From positions 30,342 to 94,341 of the forward strand of contig JAFWUX010000208.1 in the NCBI GenBank assembly GCA_017523995.1: 64,000 nucleotides of DNA, given 5' to 3'. This DNA is from Oscillospiraceae bacterium. GTDB taxonomy: Bacteria; Bacillota_A; Clostridia; Oscillospirales; Ruminococcaceae. The translations under genes were made by a program, and so were the position numbers. The notes under the pieces are model-generated. The model made no database searches. It saw only the letters and a program-made list of their open reading frames with translations, and was not told the origin of the DNA. Positions 34,463 to 43,603 of the stretch are shown here, piece after piece (position 1 is the first letter of the stretch; each line of letters begins with the position of its first letter).

Positions 34463-36194
34463 CGCCGTGCACCTCCTCTGTCAGGGAATAGGCTTTCTGC
34501 CAGTGCGGCGTACCGCTGAGCAGATCGTCCACTGTGGTATACATCACATCGCTGACTGCTTCCTTGCCGCGCTTTTTCAGCGTTTCCGGATCACCGCTGA
34601 GTATATGCCTCGCATAGACCGTATCACCGTCGATTGCCACCAGTGTGAACCATTCGTTGTAACTGAGGAAACCGCCGTTATAGCCGTCCTCGGTTTTGAT
34701 TGATTCCTGCCATGACTCGTTCTGAAAACCGGTATCAACCAGCTTCACAAGATTGCCGTCATAATCGTAAATGCCGATTGTCGCCGGCAGTACATGTGAT
34801 CCGATGGAAATATCATAATTCCTTGCAAAGATATAGCGGTCATTCATAAATGTGATGTAATAATCTCTGCCGAGTGCGGGTTCATCCTCCGGAACTTTGT
34901 CGAGGTCCGGCGAGAGTTTCTTCTCCTCAAGTGTTTGCAGATCGAGAATGTAGAAATCATAGGTGTAATCATTGCCGCCGCCGTGCTGCTTGCTGCGGAT
35001 CGCATGCGTAGCGGAAAGGCATGTGCAGTGGTCGCCGGTAATCAGAATCTCCTCCTTGTCATCCGTGACCTCGCCGGTCAGGAGCGAAAGGCGCGCAAGC
35101 CCCTGTCCGCCCGACCAGTCCTTCGCCGACCGGACAAAATAGAGATAATCGCCGAATGCATAAATATCGTTCGGTGCGGTGTTTGCGTGGTTGACCGACG
35201 GATCGCCCATTGCATCGTAAACGAGAACGGATTTGCCCGTTGCAAGCTCATAGCCCCAGATCTGCCAGCCGCCGCTCGTGAAGGTCTGCGTCATATGCGT
35301 GATCGGGTTTTCGACTTCCTCTCCTGCCTGCTGAAGCTGCACGAGGCACCAGACATATCCGCGGTTGACGGTACAGCTCGCCGCGCCGATGCCGCCGCCG
35401 AAATCCGCAAGCTCTTTGATCTCCGTGCCGTCCGGCGCATAGCGGAGCAGCACCTGCCGGCAGTTATCCGGAGAGGTTTCCGGTCCATCGAGATTACATT
35501 GCGAGGATCGTGCATCCGGCTTGAGGTATTTTGTCGTCATCGTGTAGAGATAGCCGTCATAATACTTCATATAGGAAGGGGCGTAGTTGATCGTCGTCGC
35601 CGTGCAGTATTCATCCGCTTCATGCAGACAGTTCGGCTTTGCGCAGACGGGCACCGTCTGACCGGTTTCCCTGTCGGTATAGCAGAGCATCAGTTCCTCG
35701 GCAAGTCCGCCCCACTGATTCGTTTTATTCATGAGTGTGACGCGCTTGCGGTAATACCAGCCGTTTCCGGTCGGGACAATGTCCTCGAGATTGAGTTGGG
35801 GGTTGACATAGTGGTTTGTCATATAGAGCGACGTGACTTCCTCACCGGTGAGGTTCAGCTCCGTGCCGTTTTTCCATTTGATTTCCAGTGTGCGCGGATG
35901 CTTCTTTGCATAGGCAATCGCCGCGACTGTGCCGCCCGTTGCAAGGATCGCCGCCGCCAGACCGATCCACATAATCTTTCTCATTTTCTTCGCATTCATA
36001 TTATATTCCTCCGATTTCCGCATCGCTTCCTGTGATTGCCTGTATGCCTCCATGGGATCCTCCAGCCCGTCGATCCACGAATCGGGATCATCGGATGCTA
36101 TCGGAGCAGCTCTGAGCTTTTCTTCGATTGCAGCGCGCTGCTGCGGGCTCCAGCAAATGCTGCGGACAGCCTGCCGGTATCGTTGCTGATTCAT
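34452..36194 (-). CDS. Membrane-anchored regulator with extracytoplasmic propeller-like domain (putative anti-sigma, copy 2)
   Basis: This 580-residue paralogue of the gene on the other side of the sigma factor has an N-terminus of the same pattern (YRQAVRSICWSPQQRAAIEEKL), a membrane segment (about 75-94) and a large outer domain with VCAKPNCLH...YCTATT and LLRYAPDGTEI. Outside these blocks the two have diverged strongly, so they may sense different signals. The start at 36194 is chosen because GGAGG stands 6 nt before it; the frame is open 27 codons further upstream without an RBS. It is the first gene of the five-gene operon. Confidence 0.65.
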   Translation of the reverse strand: MNQQRYRQAVRSICWSPQQRAAIEEKLRAAPIASDDPDSWIDGLEDPMEAYRQSQEAMRKSEEYNMNAKKMRKIMWIGLAAAILATGGTVAAIAYAKKHPRTLEIKWKNGTELNLTGEEVTSLYMTNHYVNPQLNLEDIVPTGNGWYYRKRVTLMNKTNQWGGLAEELMLCYTDRETGQTVPVCAKPNCLHEADEYCTATTINYAPSYMKYYDGYLYTMTTKYLKPDARSSQCNLDGPETSPDNCRQVLLRYAPDGTEIKELADFGGGIGAASCTVNRGYVWCLVQLQQAGEEVENPITHMTQTFTSGGWQIWGYELATGKSVLVYDAMGDPSVNHANTAPNDIYAFGDYLYFVRSAKDWSGGQGLARLSLLTGEVTDDKEEILITGDHCTCLSATHAIRSKQHGGGNDYTYDFYILDLQTLEEKKLSPDLDKVPEDEPALGRDYYITFMNDRYIFARNYDISIGSHVLPATIGIYDYDGNLVKLVDTGFQNESWQESIKTEDGYNGGFLSYNEWFTLVAIDGDTVYARHILSGDPETLKKRGKEAVSDVMYTTVDDLLSGTPHWQKAYSLTEEVHGDAQ

Positions 36195-36325
36195 AGCGTA
36201 CCTCCGTTTCGTATTCATCTGGGATTTCAATGCCCGTTTACTCATAACACAGTTCAGGAAACCGGATTTGTGCATTGCAAAGAAAAATTTATCATTTAAT
36301 TATAAACTTGTATGCTGATATCTGT

Positions 36326-36354
36326 ATCATACCATATCTTTGTCTGCAAATCAA
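36326..36354 (-). promoter_or_regulatory. Promoter of the sigma/ABC operon
   Basis: On the minus strand TTGATT (36354-36349) and TATGAT (36331-36326) are 17 bases apart. It is divergent from the dockerin gene promoter about 60 bp away; nothing else was seen in this intergenic stretch. Confidence 0.6.
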
Positions 36355-36410
36355 GCGTACAACTTTGCTGTGCAGATGAAGATTTGACAGTAAATATGCG
36401 TAATTGATAC

Positions 36411-36439
36411 TTTACAAAAAGTACGGAATCTGTTATAAT
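36411..36439 (+). promoter_or_regulatory. Promoter of the CBM-dockerin-SGNH gene
   Basis: TTTACA (36411-36416) and TATAAT (36434-36439), 17-base spacer; leader of about 88 nt. Confidence 0.7.
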
Positions 36440-36532
36440 GTTACTAAAATACACCGCGTATGCGGAATTCATGGGGACAACCGTAAAGATTCGGGTTATC
36501 ACTCGTCTGTACAAATAAGGGGGAATCTGTTT

Positions 36533-38380
36533 ATGAATCGAACAAATCATTTGAAGCGAACGGCGTTCATGACCGGCATCGTAACGGCGCTTTCGGGGCT
36601 TGCGATGTTTCCGGCGATGACTGCTTCAGCTGCAAAGCTGCTCGAAGCGGAATTCGAGACAACAAATGACAGCTTTACCGGCAGAGGCAGCGCAGAGGTG
36701 CAGTGGACATCCGATGAATCGTATACCGGTGACTGCGCACTGTTTGTCTCAAACCGCGCGGATGTATGGAACGGCGCAAACCGTGATGTTTCCTCGCTGA
36801 TGAAGCCCGGTCAGACCTATAAGGTCTCGGCGGCAGTCTGCCAGAAGAGCGGCGAGGCAGTCGAGATGAAGCTCTCGATGCAGTGCAAAACCGCGGACGG
36901 CACAACCTATCCGGAGATTGCGCTCGCGACTGCTGAAAGCGGTGAATGGACCGTGCTCTCCAATGATGCATTCACGGTTCCTGCGGATGCAAGCGATATG
37001 TCGATCTACGTGGAGACAACCGAATCGCTCACCGATTTCTATGTCGATACCGTGCTTGTCAACGGTGCACCGGCGACCATCAAAAAGGGCGATACAAACG
37101 GCGATCTCAATGTCGATGTCTCGGATGTTGTCTATCTGACAAAGTATCTGATCACCGAGGAGGAAACTGTCGAAGACGGCGCGGATATGAACGAGGACAA
37201 GGTCATCAATGCAGTCGATCTCTCGCTGCTCAAAAACCTGATCCTGTTCCCGCCTGCAAAGCCGGAAACCAATATCGTCGGTGACTGGGACAATTATAAA
37301 GAGGAAGCGACCGGCAACTATCTCAAGGCACTGCAGGGCGGTCTGCTGCGGCTCGGCAATACGGCGCGCATCCGCGAGAAGATCGCAAAGGCTCAGAGCG
37401 GCGAAAAGGTGACGATCGGCTATATCGGCGGTTCGATCACCGGCGGCGGCTCCGCAACCTCGGACGGCAACCGCTTCGTCAATCTCTCCGCAAACTATTT
37501 CAAGGAAACCTTCGGCACCGGCAACAATGTTTCGTTTGTCAATGCCGGTGTGGCAGGTACATCCTCGGTTGTCGGCAACATGCGTGTTGATAAGGATATC
37601 TTCTCGAAGGACTGCGATATCATCTTCATCGAGTTTGCCGTCAACGATCAGGGCGGTGACCGTTTCAAGAAGTCCTATGAAGCGCTTGTGAAAAAGTGCC
37701 TGATGCAGGAGAATGCCCCTGCGGTCGCACTGATCACGCTCTGCCAGAAGTCCATGGGCTCCAATGAGGACTGGATGGCAAAGGTCGGCGAGAACTACGA
37801 TCTGCCTGTGATCAGCGGCAAGGGCGCAATTCAGGGCGGCAATCTCAACTGGGATACCCAGTACGGCAGCGGCGATACGCTCCACCCCGGCAACCCCGGT
37901 CACAAGCTGATTGCGGACTGCATCGGCTACTACTACCGTCAGGCACTGCGCAGCGAGAACGCCTCGGATGAATACGAGATTCCGTCCAAGGAAGTCTTCG
38001 GCGCAGAGTACGCAAACAACAAGCTCATTGATATTTCCGCACAGCAGAACTTCAGCGCAGGCTCGTGGAAGAAGGGCACCGATCAGGGCGCTTACTCCAA
38101 CGGCTTTACCTACAGCAAGAGCGGCAACAATCCGCTGAAGTTTACCGTTGAAGGCAAGGGACTCCTGCTGCTGTTCAAGTCCAACTCGAGCGGCATGGGT
38201 GCTGTCAATGTCACAGTCAACGGCAAGACAACGAAGGTCTCCAGTAATCTCCAGTGGACATGGGGCGGTCTTGACGGCGATGTCGGATACTATCAGCCGA
38301 ACACCGGCAAGCTCGATGTCTCCATTTCCAGTGCGGACGGCGGTACATTTGTCCTCTACGGCATTGCGGTTGTGCAGTAA
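36533..38380 (+). CDS. Secreted CBM22-like / dockerin / SGNH hydrolase
   Basis: The 615-residue cellulosomal enzyme has a signal peptide (about 1-32) and a beta-sandwich carbohydrate-binding module resembling CBM22/CBM4-9 (about 33-180). A full type I dockerin follows, with calcium loops DTNGDLNVDVSD (about 186) and DMNEDKVINAVD (about 220), then an SGNH hydrolase domain with IGGSIT (about 300), EFAVND (about 367) and a C-terminal TLHPGNPGH (about 450). A last beta-rich domain (about 490-615) follows. It is probably a hemicellulose deacetylase or related esterase; the exact CE family is not clear. The start at 36533 follows GGGGGAA, and the hydrophobic signal begins there. Confidence 0.85.
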   Translation: MNRTNHLKRTAFMTGIVTALSGLAMFPAMTASAAKLLEAEFETTNDSFTGRGSAEVQWTSDESYTGDCALFVSNRADVWNGANRDVSSLMKPGQTYKVSAAVCQKSGEAVEMKLSMQCKTADGTTYPEIALATAESGEWTVLSNDAFTVPADASDMSIYVETTESLTDFYVDTVLVNGAPATIKKGDTNGDLNVDVSDVVYLTKYLITEEETVEDGADMNEDKVINAVDLSLLKNLILFPPAKPETNIVGDWDNYKEEATGNYLKALQGGLLRLGNTARIREKIAKAQSGEKVTIGYIGGSITGGGSATSDGNRFVNLSANYFKETFGTGNNVSFVNAGVAGTSSVVGNMRVDKDIFSKDCDIIFIEFAVNDQGGDRFKKSYEALVKKCLMQENAPAVALITLCQKSMGSNEDWMAKVGENYDLPVISGKGAIQGGNLNWDTQYGSGDTLHPGNPGHKLIADCIGYYYRQALRSENASDEYEIPSKEVFGAEYANNKLIDISAQQNFSAGSWKKGTDQGAYSNGFTYSKSGNNPLKFTVEGKGLLLLFKSNSSGMGAVNVTVNGKTTKVSSNLQWTWGGLDGDVGYYQPNTGKLDVSISSADGGTFVLYGIAVVQ

Positions 38381-38412
38381 ATGCTGTATTTACTGGAAAT
38401 CCGCTGCGGGCA

Positions 38413-38441
38413 TTGACAAATTCACTGAAATCTGTTAAACT
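38413..38441 (+). promoter_or_regulatory. Promoter of the second dockerin-SGNH gene (extended -10)
   Basis: TTGACA (38413-38418), 17-base spacer, TG-T-TAAACT (extended -10, 38436-38441). The word TGTTAAACTG recurs in the promoter of the dockerin gene at 43604. Confidence 0.75.
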
Positions 38442-38479
38442 GTACTCATGCAGCAACTTCGCTGCATGAGTACTTTTTT
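38442..38479 (+). terminator. Perfect hairpin with T-run directly at the transcription start
   Basis: GTACTCATGCAGC (38442-38454) pairs perfectly with GCTGCATGAGTAC (38461-38473) around AACTTC, then six T. It begins immediately after the -10 box of the downstream gene. It can terminate the upstream SGNH transcript, and would form at the extreme 5' end of the downstream mRNA. Confidence 0.8.
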
Positions 38480-38494
38480 GGAAAGGATAACAAT

Positions 38495-39721
38495 ATGAAG
38501 AATCAGAAACTGATAAAACACGGCTCTGTCCTTTGTGCGGCACTGCTGCTCGGCAGTCTGACGGCTGCATGTCTGCCGGTGATGCAGGCTTCTGCTGCGG
38601 ATGACGGCGCGATTGTTGTGATCGGCGACAGCATTGCATCCGGTCAGGGGCTCAAAGAGGGCGAAGCATCCTATGCGGATTATCTGCGTGAATACACGGG
38701 CGGCACAGTCACGAATCTGGCAGTCTCCGGATACAAGACCGGCGATCTGATCACATTTCTCGATGATTCGCAGAAATCTGCGCCGGTTGTTTCTGCAAAG
38801 ATTATCTGTGTCAGCATCGGAGCGAATGATCTGATCGCGCCTGCGAAGGAATATTTCAAGACACTCCAGCTCGAAGACGAAAGCGTTATGGATACGGTCA
38901 AGCGCCTTGCGCAGGAGGATAAGGCTGTTCAACTGATCAGCGGACTGACCAAGGCGGTGCGCGAGCCGAGAAAAACAGCAACTTCAAACTATACCGTGAT
39001 TCTGGAAAAGCTGCGGGCGATGAATCCGGATGCAAGAATCATTATGCAGACGATCTACAATCCCGCAGAGCTGCCTGATCGGTATTTTTCAACGGAAAAG
39101 TATTCGGAATCGGATATCAAGAATTATCACACACTGAGCAACTATGTCGGCAATAATCTCGAGGTGCTGAACAAGGCAATGCGTGCTCTGGACGGCGTAG
39201 AAATTGCAGATGTTTCCGCCGCATTCTCCGGCGTGGGCTGGATGTTCTCGAAAATCCTTGAGAAGGATGTTCATCCGACACCGCTCGGACACGCAATGAT
39301 CGCGGCAATTTATATGGACATGCTCGGAACAAAGCAGATGACCTTCCCGCGGATCCTGCCGCTGCTGGCAAAGCAGGATTATTCCGACTATCTTTCGATG
39401 AATGCCGCTTACCGCGATACGCTGATGAAATATGTTGAGGGCGAGACCCACGGCAAATTCGGCGATGCGAACAGCGACGGCAAGATCGACTCGAAGGATG
39501 CGCAGCTTGTTCTGAACAGCTATGTACAGAAGATGGCGGGACATATCTACGGCGTGGGCGTGACCTATGAAGGCATCTCCTGCATTGATATCAGCATGAA
39601 CGGCGATATCGGCGTTGAGGATGCACAGTACATCCTGACTTATTACGTCAAGGGTGAGGTTTCCAAGCGCAGTGTGACATGGGCGGAGATTACCGGCATT
39701 CCCAACGCACCGCAAAACTGA
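38495..39721 (+). CDS. Secreted SGNH hydrolase with C-terminal dockerin
   Basis: The 408-residue protein has a signal peptide (about 1-35) and a GDSL-type domain with IVVIGDSIASGQG (about 40-52), GANDL (about 109) and DVHPTPLGH (about 257-265, Asp/His). A C-terminal dockerin has one clear loop, DANSDGKIDSKD (about 325), and a second degenerate one, ISMNGDIGVED (about 365). It is a probable carbohydrate or lipid esterase attached to a cellulosome. The RBS is GGAAAGG. The order (enzyme then dockerin) differs from the neighbour upstream. Confidence 0.86.
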   Translation: MKNQKLIKHGSVLCAALLLGSLTAACLPVMQASAADDGAIVVIGDSIASGQGLKEGEASYADYLREYTGGTVTNLAVSGYKTGDLITFLDDSQKSAPVVSAKIICVSIGANDLIAPAKEYFKTLQLEDESVMDTVKRLAQEDKAVQLISGLTKAVREPRKTATSNYTVILEKLRAMNPDARIIMQTIYNPAELPDRYFSTEKYSESDIKNYHTLSNYVGNNLEVLNKAMRALDGVEIADVSAAFSGVGWMFSKILEKDVHPTPLGHAMIAAIYMDMLGTKQMTFPRILPLLAKQDYSDYLSMNAAYRDTLMKYVEGETHGKFGDANSDGKIDSKDAQLVLNSYVQKMAGHIYGVGVTYEGISCIDISMNGDIGVEDAQYILTYYVKGEVSKRSVTWAEITGIPNAPQN

Positions 39722-39724
39722 TGC

Positions 39725-39761
39725 AAAAAAAGAGTGAGGGCAATGTGTCCTCACTCTTTTT
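39725..39761. terminator. Bidirectional terminator
   Basis: GAGTGAGG (39732-39739) pairs with CCTCACTC (39749-39756), with A-rich and T-rich flanks on both sides; it separates the convergent dockerin and ABC exporter genes. Confidence 0.9.
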
Positions 39762-39765
39762 GTAT

Positions 39766-41577
39766 TCAGATGGCCTGTCCGGCGAATTGTGTCATGTAGA
39801 GATCATAGTATTTGCCGCCCTGCCGGAGCAGCTCCTCATGCGTACCGATCTCAGCGATTCTGCCCTGATCCATCACGATAATCTGGTCAGCATCCTGAAT
39901 CGTGGAGAGCCGGTGTGCAATGATCAGGCTGGTGCGGTCTTTCATCAGTTCATTCATTGCATTCTGGATGCTCAGTTCGGTTCTCGTATCGACGCTGGAC
40001 GTTGCTTCATCGAGAATCAGAATCCGCGGATAGGAGAGAAATGCTCTGCCGATGGCGATGAGCTGCTGTTCACCCTGCGAAAGGCTGACACTGGTCTGTG
40101 AGAGCATTGTATCGTAACCCTCCGGCAGTTTTGCAGCGATTTTATCGCAGTGACTGGATTTTGCCGCTGCGGCAAGCTCCTCGTCCGTTGTTTCCTCCAT
40201 TGCGTATGTGAGATTCGCACGGATTGTATCGGAAAAGAGCTTCGTATCCTGCAGAACAATACCGACGCTGTCGCGCAGGTCGCCGAGCGCAATCTCATTG
40301 ATATTTTTGCCGTCCAGCAGAATCTCGCCGCTGTCCAGATCATAGAAGCGCATCAGCAGATTGATGATCGTTGTCTTGCCGCTGCCGGTTGAACCGACAA
40401 GCGCGATTCGCTTTCCGGATTCGATTTTCAGCGAAAAATCAGAGATCACGCGCTTTTCCGGCACATAGGAGAAATTGACATTTTTGAATTCGATGATGCC
40501 TTTGACCTCAGTCAGCGGATCACCTTCAAAATGCTCAGTATCGGTATCCAGAATTGAGAAGACACGCTCTGCACCGGCAATTGCGGTCTGAATCTGACCG
40601 TAGAGCTGTGCAAGCTCATTGATCGGACGCGAGAACTGTTTGGAGTAGATGATGAACGCCGAGATCACACCGACCGTGATATAGCCCTTGAGCGCAAAAT
40701 ATGCGCCGAACACCGAGACAATCACAAATGAGATATTGCTCAGCATATTCATAACCGGTCCCATGCAGTTTGAGATGATCTCCGCGATAATGCCGGTTTT
40801 CGTGAGCTGATCGGCTGTCTCGGTGAAATCGTCAATGACCTGATCCTGCCGGTTGTATGCTGTAATCGTCTTATAGTTCGTGACCATTTCCTCAACAGTG
40901 CCGTTGAGCTTGCCGAGCAGCGTCTGCCGCTTGACAAAATACCGCCGCATGTGTTTGGAGATGAAACTCGTGAACAGCACGGTAAGGATTACCGTTGAGC
41001 AGGAGAGCAGTCCGAGTGGGATGCTGAAATACAGCATCATGAACAGCGTACCGATCAGCGTCAGAATACCGGAGAACAGCGAGCTCAGTGATGAGGAAAC
41101 GATGTTGGAGATGTTATCGGCATCGTTGGTCATGCGGCTGATGAGGTCGCCGTGCGAGTGCGAATCTATGTAGGAGATCGGGAGGTGCACAATGCGGTCA
41201 AAGAGCTCCTTGCGCAGGCGGCTGACGATCCGCTGGCTGAGCGATGCACTGATGTATCCCTGAATCAGCGTTGTGACGCCGTGGATCAGATACAGCACCA
41301 GCATGATGCCGAGCAGGCGGGGGAGCAGCCCGTATTCTGCCGAGACGATCTTGTCAATCGCTTTACTCTGATAGCTCGGTGCGAGAACGGATGCGCTCAC
41401 ACTGATGAGCACGGTCACCGACATGATAATCACAAACGGGAGCTCCGCACGGAAGTAACTGAGCAGGCGGCGGAGCGTTTTTTTAGAATCCTGTGCCTTT
41501 TCGACCGGCGCACCGAAATTGCCCGGACCGCGCCGGAAACTTGGCTGCACAGCGGTTGTCTGCGGTTTCTCTGCCAT
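39766..41577 (-). CDS. ABC exporter half-transporter, subunit 2
   Basis: The 603-residue type IV ABC exporter subunit has six membrane segments (about 45-345) and a C-terminal nucleotide-binding domain with Walker A GSTGSGKTT, Walker B ILILDEATS (glutamate present) and H-loop IAHRLST. Its signature is altered to LSQGEQQ. It pairs with the upstream gene as a heterodimeric exporter of the BmrCD/TM287-288 type, likely exporting drugs or lipids. The start at 41577 is chosen because AAGGAGG is 7 nt before it; a GTG 6 bases upstream overlaps the previous stop but is too close to the RBS. Confidence 0.88.
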   Translation of the reverse strand: MAEKPQTTAVQPSFRRGPGNFGAPVEKAQDSKKTLRRLLSYFRAELPFVIIMSVTVLISVSASVLAPSYQSKAIDKIVSAEYGLLPRLLGIMLVLYLIHGVTTLIQGYISASLSQRIVSRLRKELFDRIVHLPISYIDSHSHGDLISRMTNDADNISNIVSSSLSSLFSGILTLIGTLFMMLYFSIPLGLLSCSTVILTVLFTSFISKHMRRYFVKRQTLLGKLNGTVEEMVTNYKTITAYNRQDQVIDDFTETADQLTKTGIIAEIISNCMGPVMNMLSNISFVIVSVFGAYFALKGYITVGVISAFIIYSKQFSRPINELAQLYGQIQTAIAGAERVFSILDTDTEHFEGDPLTEVKGIIEFKNVNFSYVPEKRVISDFSLKIESGKRIALVGSTGSGKTTIINLLMRFYDLDSGEILLDGKNINEIALGDLRDSVGIVLQDTKLFSDTIRANLTYAMEETTDEELAAAAKSSHCDKIAAKLPEGYDTMLSQTSVSLSQGEQQLIAIGRAFLSYPRILILDEATSSVDTRTELSIQNAMNELMKDRTSLIIAHRLSTIQDADQIIVMDQGRIAEIGTHEELLRQGGKYYDLYMTQFAGQAI

Positions 41578-41579
41578 GC

Positions 41580-43310
41580 TCACACCTCCTTTTTGACCTG
41601 CGAAGCGTAGATATCCTGATAGATTTTGCAGGTCTTCATCAGATTTTCATGGGTATCACAGGCGGCAATACAGCCGTTTTCGAGCACGGCAATGCGATCT
41701 GCATGCTGCACCGTGGAGATGCGCTGCGCAATGATGATTTTCGTCACATCGCGATATTGTTCGCGCAATGCGGATTGCAGCGCAGCTTCTGTCCGGAAAT
41801 CCAGCGCACTGGTGGAATCGTCCAGAATCAGGATCTCTGCATGCTTGACCAGCGCGCGTGTAATGGCAATGCGCTGACGCTGTCCGCCGGAGAGACTCAT
41901 GCCGGATTCTGCGACCGGTGTATCGTAACCGTCCGGCTGCTGCCGGATGAAGTCATCTGCCTGCGCGGCAATTGCAGCGGCTTCGATCTCTGCATCGGTT
42001 GCCTCCGGATTGCCGAGCCGGATATTTTCGCGGATGGTCGAGGTAAAGAGCTCGGACTTCTGCAGTACAACAGAAATCTTTTCGCGCAGATCATGCAGCT
42101 TGTAGTTTTTCACATCCACGCCGTTTACCTCGACGGTTCCGGATGTTGCATCATAGAACCGCGGAATCAGATTGATCAGTGAACTCTTGCCGCAGCCTGT
42201 TTCGCCGATGATCGCGAGCGTTTCACCCGGACTGACGGTCAGATCAATATTGCGCAGGACAGAAGCGTCATTATCCGGATAAGAGAAACTGACGTTTTTG
42301 AAGGTGATGCTGCCGGTTTTCGTTGCTTCTGCAGTCTGGTCGCCGTCCTGGATCGGCGGCTCAGCTTCGAGAATCTCACGCAGTCTGCGCGAGGATGTAA
42401 TACCGCGTGTAACGGTCTGGAAGATCATGGCGAGCATCATCATGCCGTTGAGAATCTGCGAAAGATAGGTGATCGCAGCCATGACCGTACCGGGTGCGAT
42501 GCTGCCGTCCTCAACGCGCATGCCGCCGATCCGGATAATCGCAATCGTTGCGAGATTCAGGATGATGTTCATAACCGGACGCATATAGGACATCAGGATC
42601 AGGACGCGGAACTGCGTATCCACAAGATCGTCATTGCTCTTAGCAAACCGCTCAGATTCACGCTTTTCCTGTACGAACGCCTTGACTACGCGCGCACCGG
42701 CAACATTCTCCTGAATGACGGTGTTCATCCGGTCAAGCCGGCTTTGCAGCAGCCGGAACAGCGGGTTTGTCCGCCAGAGCACAAACGCGACTTCCAGCAG
42801 CAGAATCGGCATGGCAATCAGGATGACAGTTCCGAAATCCGCGGCGAGGGAAACCAGCGCAATGCTGCCCGCAATAAAGAACATTGCACAGCGCACACAT
42901 CCGCGGATGAGCTGCGCGACCATGTTCTGCACCTGCGTGACATCACTGGTTGTGCGCGTGATCAGGGAACCGACAGAGAAATCGTCGGTCTGTGAGAATG
43001 AAAAGTGCATAATGCGCCGGAATGCCGATTTCCGGACATCGTTGCCGAAATTCTGGCTGCAAAGATTCGTGCAGACGCCGCTGAGAATGCCGCAGAGTCC
43101 GCCGAAAATCACAACGAGAATCATGCGGATGCCGGTGCTCGTCACGATGCCGATATCGGAGACACCGCCGTTGCTGAGACCGAGAATACCCTGATCGACG
43201 ATCTCTGCCATCAGACGCGGCTGCCGCAGATCGACATAGACCTCCAGTACCATAAATACGGAAGCGGGCAGCGCAAAATGCCAGTATTTTTTGAGATGCC
43301 TGAGTATCAA
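41580..43310 (-). CDS. ABC exporter half-transporter, subunit 1 (degenerate Walker B)
   Basis: The 576-residue partner has six membrane segments and a nucleotide-binding domain with Walker A GETGCGKSS, canonical signature LSGGQRQR, but Walker B ILILDDSTS, in which the catalytic glutamate is aspartate. Together with the altered signature of its partner this gives one consensus and one degenerate ATP site, the hallmark of asymmetric heterodimeric exporters. Start: a TTG at 43310 behind GGAAGGAG. The in-frame ATG at 43358 overlaps the -10 box of the promoter and therefore cannot be translated from it. Confidence 0.88.
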   Translation of the reverse strand: MILRHLKKYWHFALPASVFMVLEVYVDLRQPRLMAEIVDQGILGLSNGGVSDIGIVTSTGIRMILVVIFGGLCGILSGVCTNLCSQNFGNDVRKSAFRRIMHFSFSQTDDFSVGSLITRTTSDVTQVQNMVAQLIRGCVRCAMFFIAGSIALVSLAADFGTVILIAMPILLLEVAFVLWRTNPLFRLLQSRLDRMNTVIQENVAGARVVKAFVQEKRESERFAKSNDDLVDTQFRVLILMSYMRPVMNIILNLATIAIIRIGGMRVEDGSIAPGTVMAAITYLSQILNGMMMLAMIFQTVTRGITSSRRLREILEAEPPIQDGDQTAEATKTGSITFKNVSFSYPDNDASVLRNIDLTVSPGETLAIIGETGCGKSSLINLIPRFYDATSGTVEVNGVDVKNYKLHDLREKISVVLQKSELFTSTIRENIRLGNPEATDAEIEAAAIAAQADDFIRQQPDGYDTPVAESGMSLSGGQRQRIAITRALVKHAEILILDDSTSALDFRTEAALQSALREQYRDVTKIIIAQRISTVQHADRIAVLENGCIAACDTHENLMKTCKIYQDIYASQVKKEV

Positions 43311-43349
43311 ACGAAAAACTCCTTCCTGATTCAAACTGTATACTATACT

Positions 43350-43378
43350 ATTATACATGTTTTATTCTGCGATTGCAA
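43350..43378 (-). promoter_or_regulatory. Promoter of the ABC exporter operon
   Basis: On the minus strand TTGCAA (43378-43373), 17-base spacer, TATAAT (43355-43350). Between this and the plus-strand promoter at 43515 nothing else was seen. Confidence 0.72.
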
Positions 43379-43514
43379 GAAGGAAAATGAAAAAATATTG
43401 AAAAAACTGTTTTGCGCTTCCGGAATCAAAACTGTACAGAATCGCAAAATCTGAAAGAAGCTTTAATAAAACACGAAAAATCCGGTTATTTTTTGCGGAA
43501 ATGATTTTATGCAA

Positions 43515-43543
43515 TTGACATCGGGGGCAAATTATGTTAAACT
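43515..43543 (+). promoter_or_regulatory. Promoter of the dockerin/carbohydrate-binding-domain gene (extended -10)
   Basis: TTGACA (43515-43520), 17-base spacer, TG-T-TAAACT (43538-43543), the same unusual -10 as at 38436. Confidence 0.75.
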
Positions 43544-43603
43544 GAACATGAATGGCGAAGGGGGAACGCCGAGATTATATCATGAATGAAAGGATGATCA
43601 GAA

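Noticed and set aside
43311..43358. Longer N-terminus for the first ABC exporter subunit from an ATG at 43358
   Set aside because: That ATG overlaps the TATAAT of the gene's promoter, so it would not be in the mRNA; the TTG at 43310 has a strong RBS.
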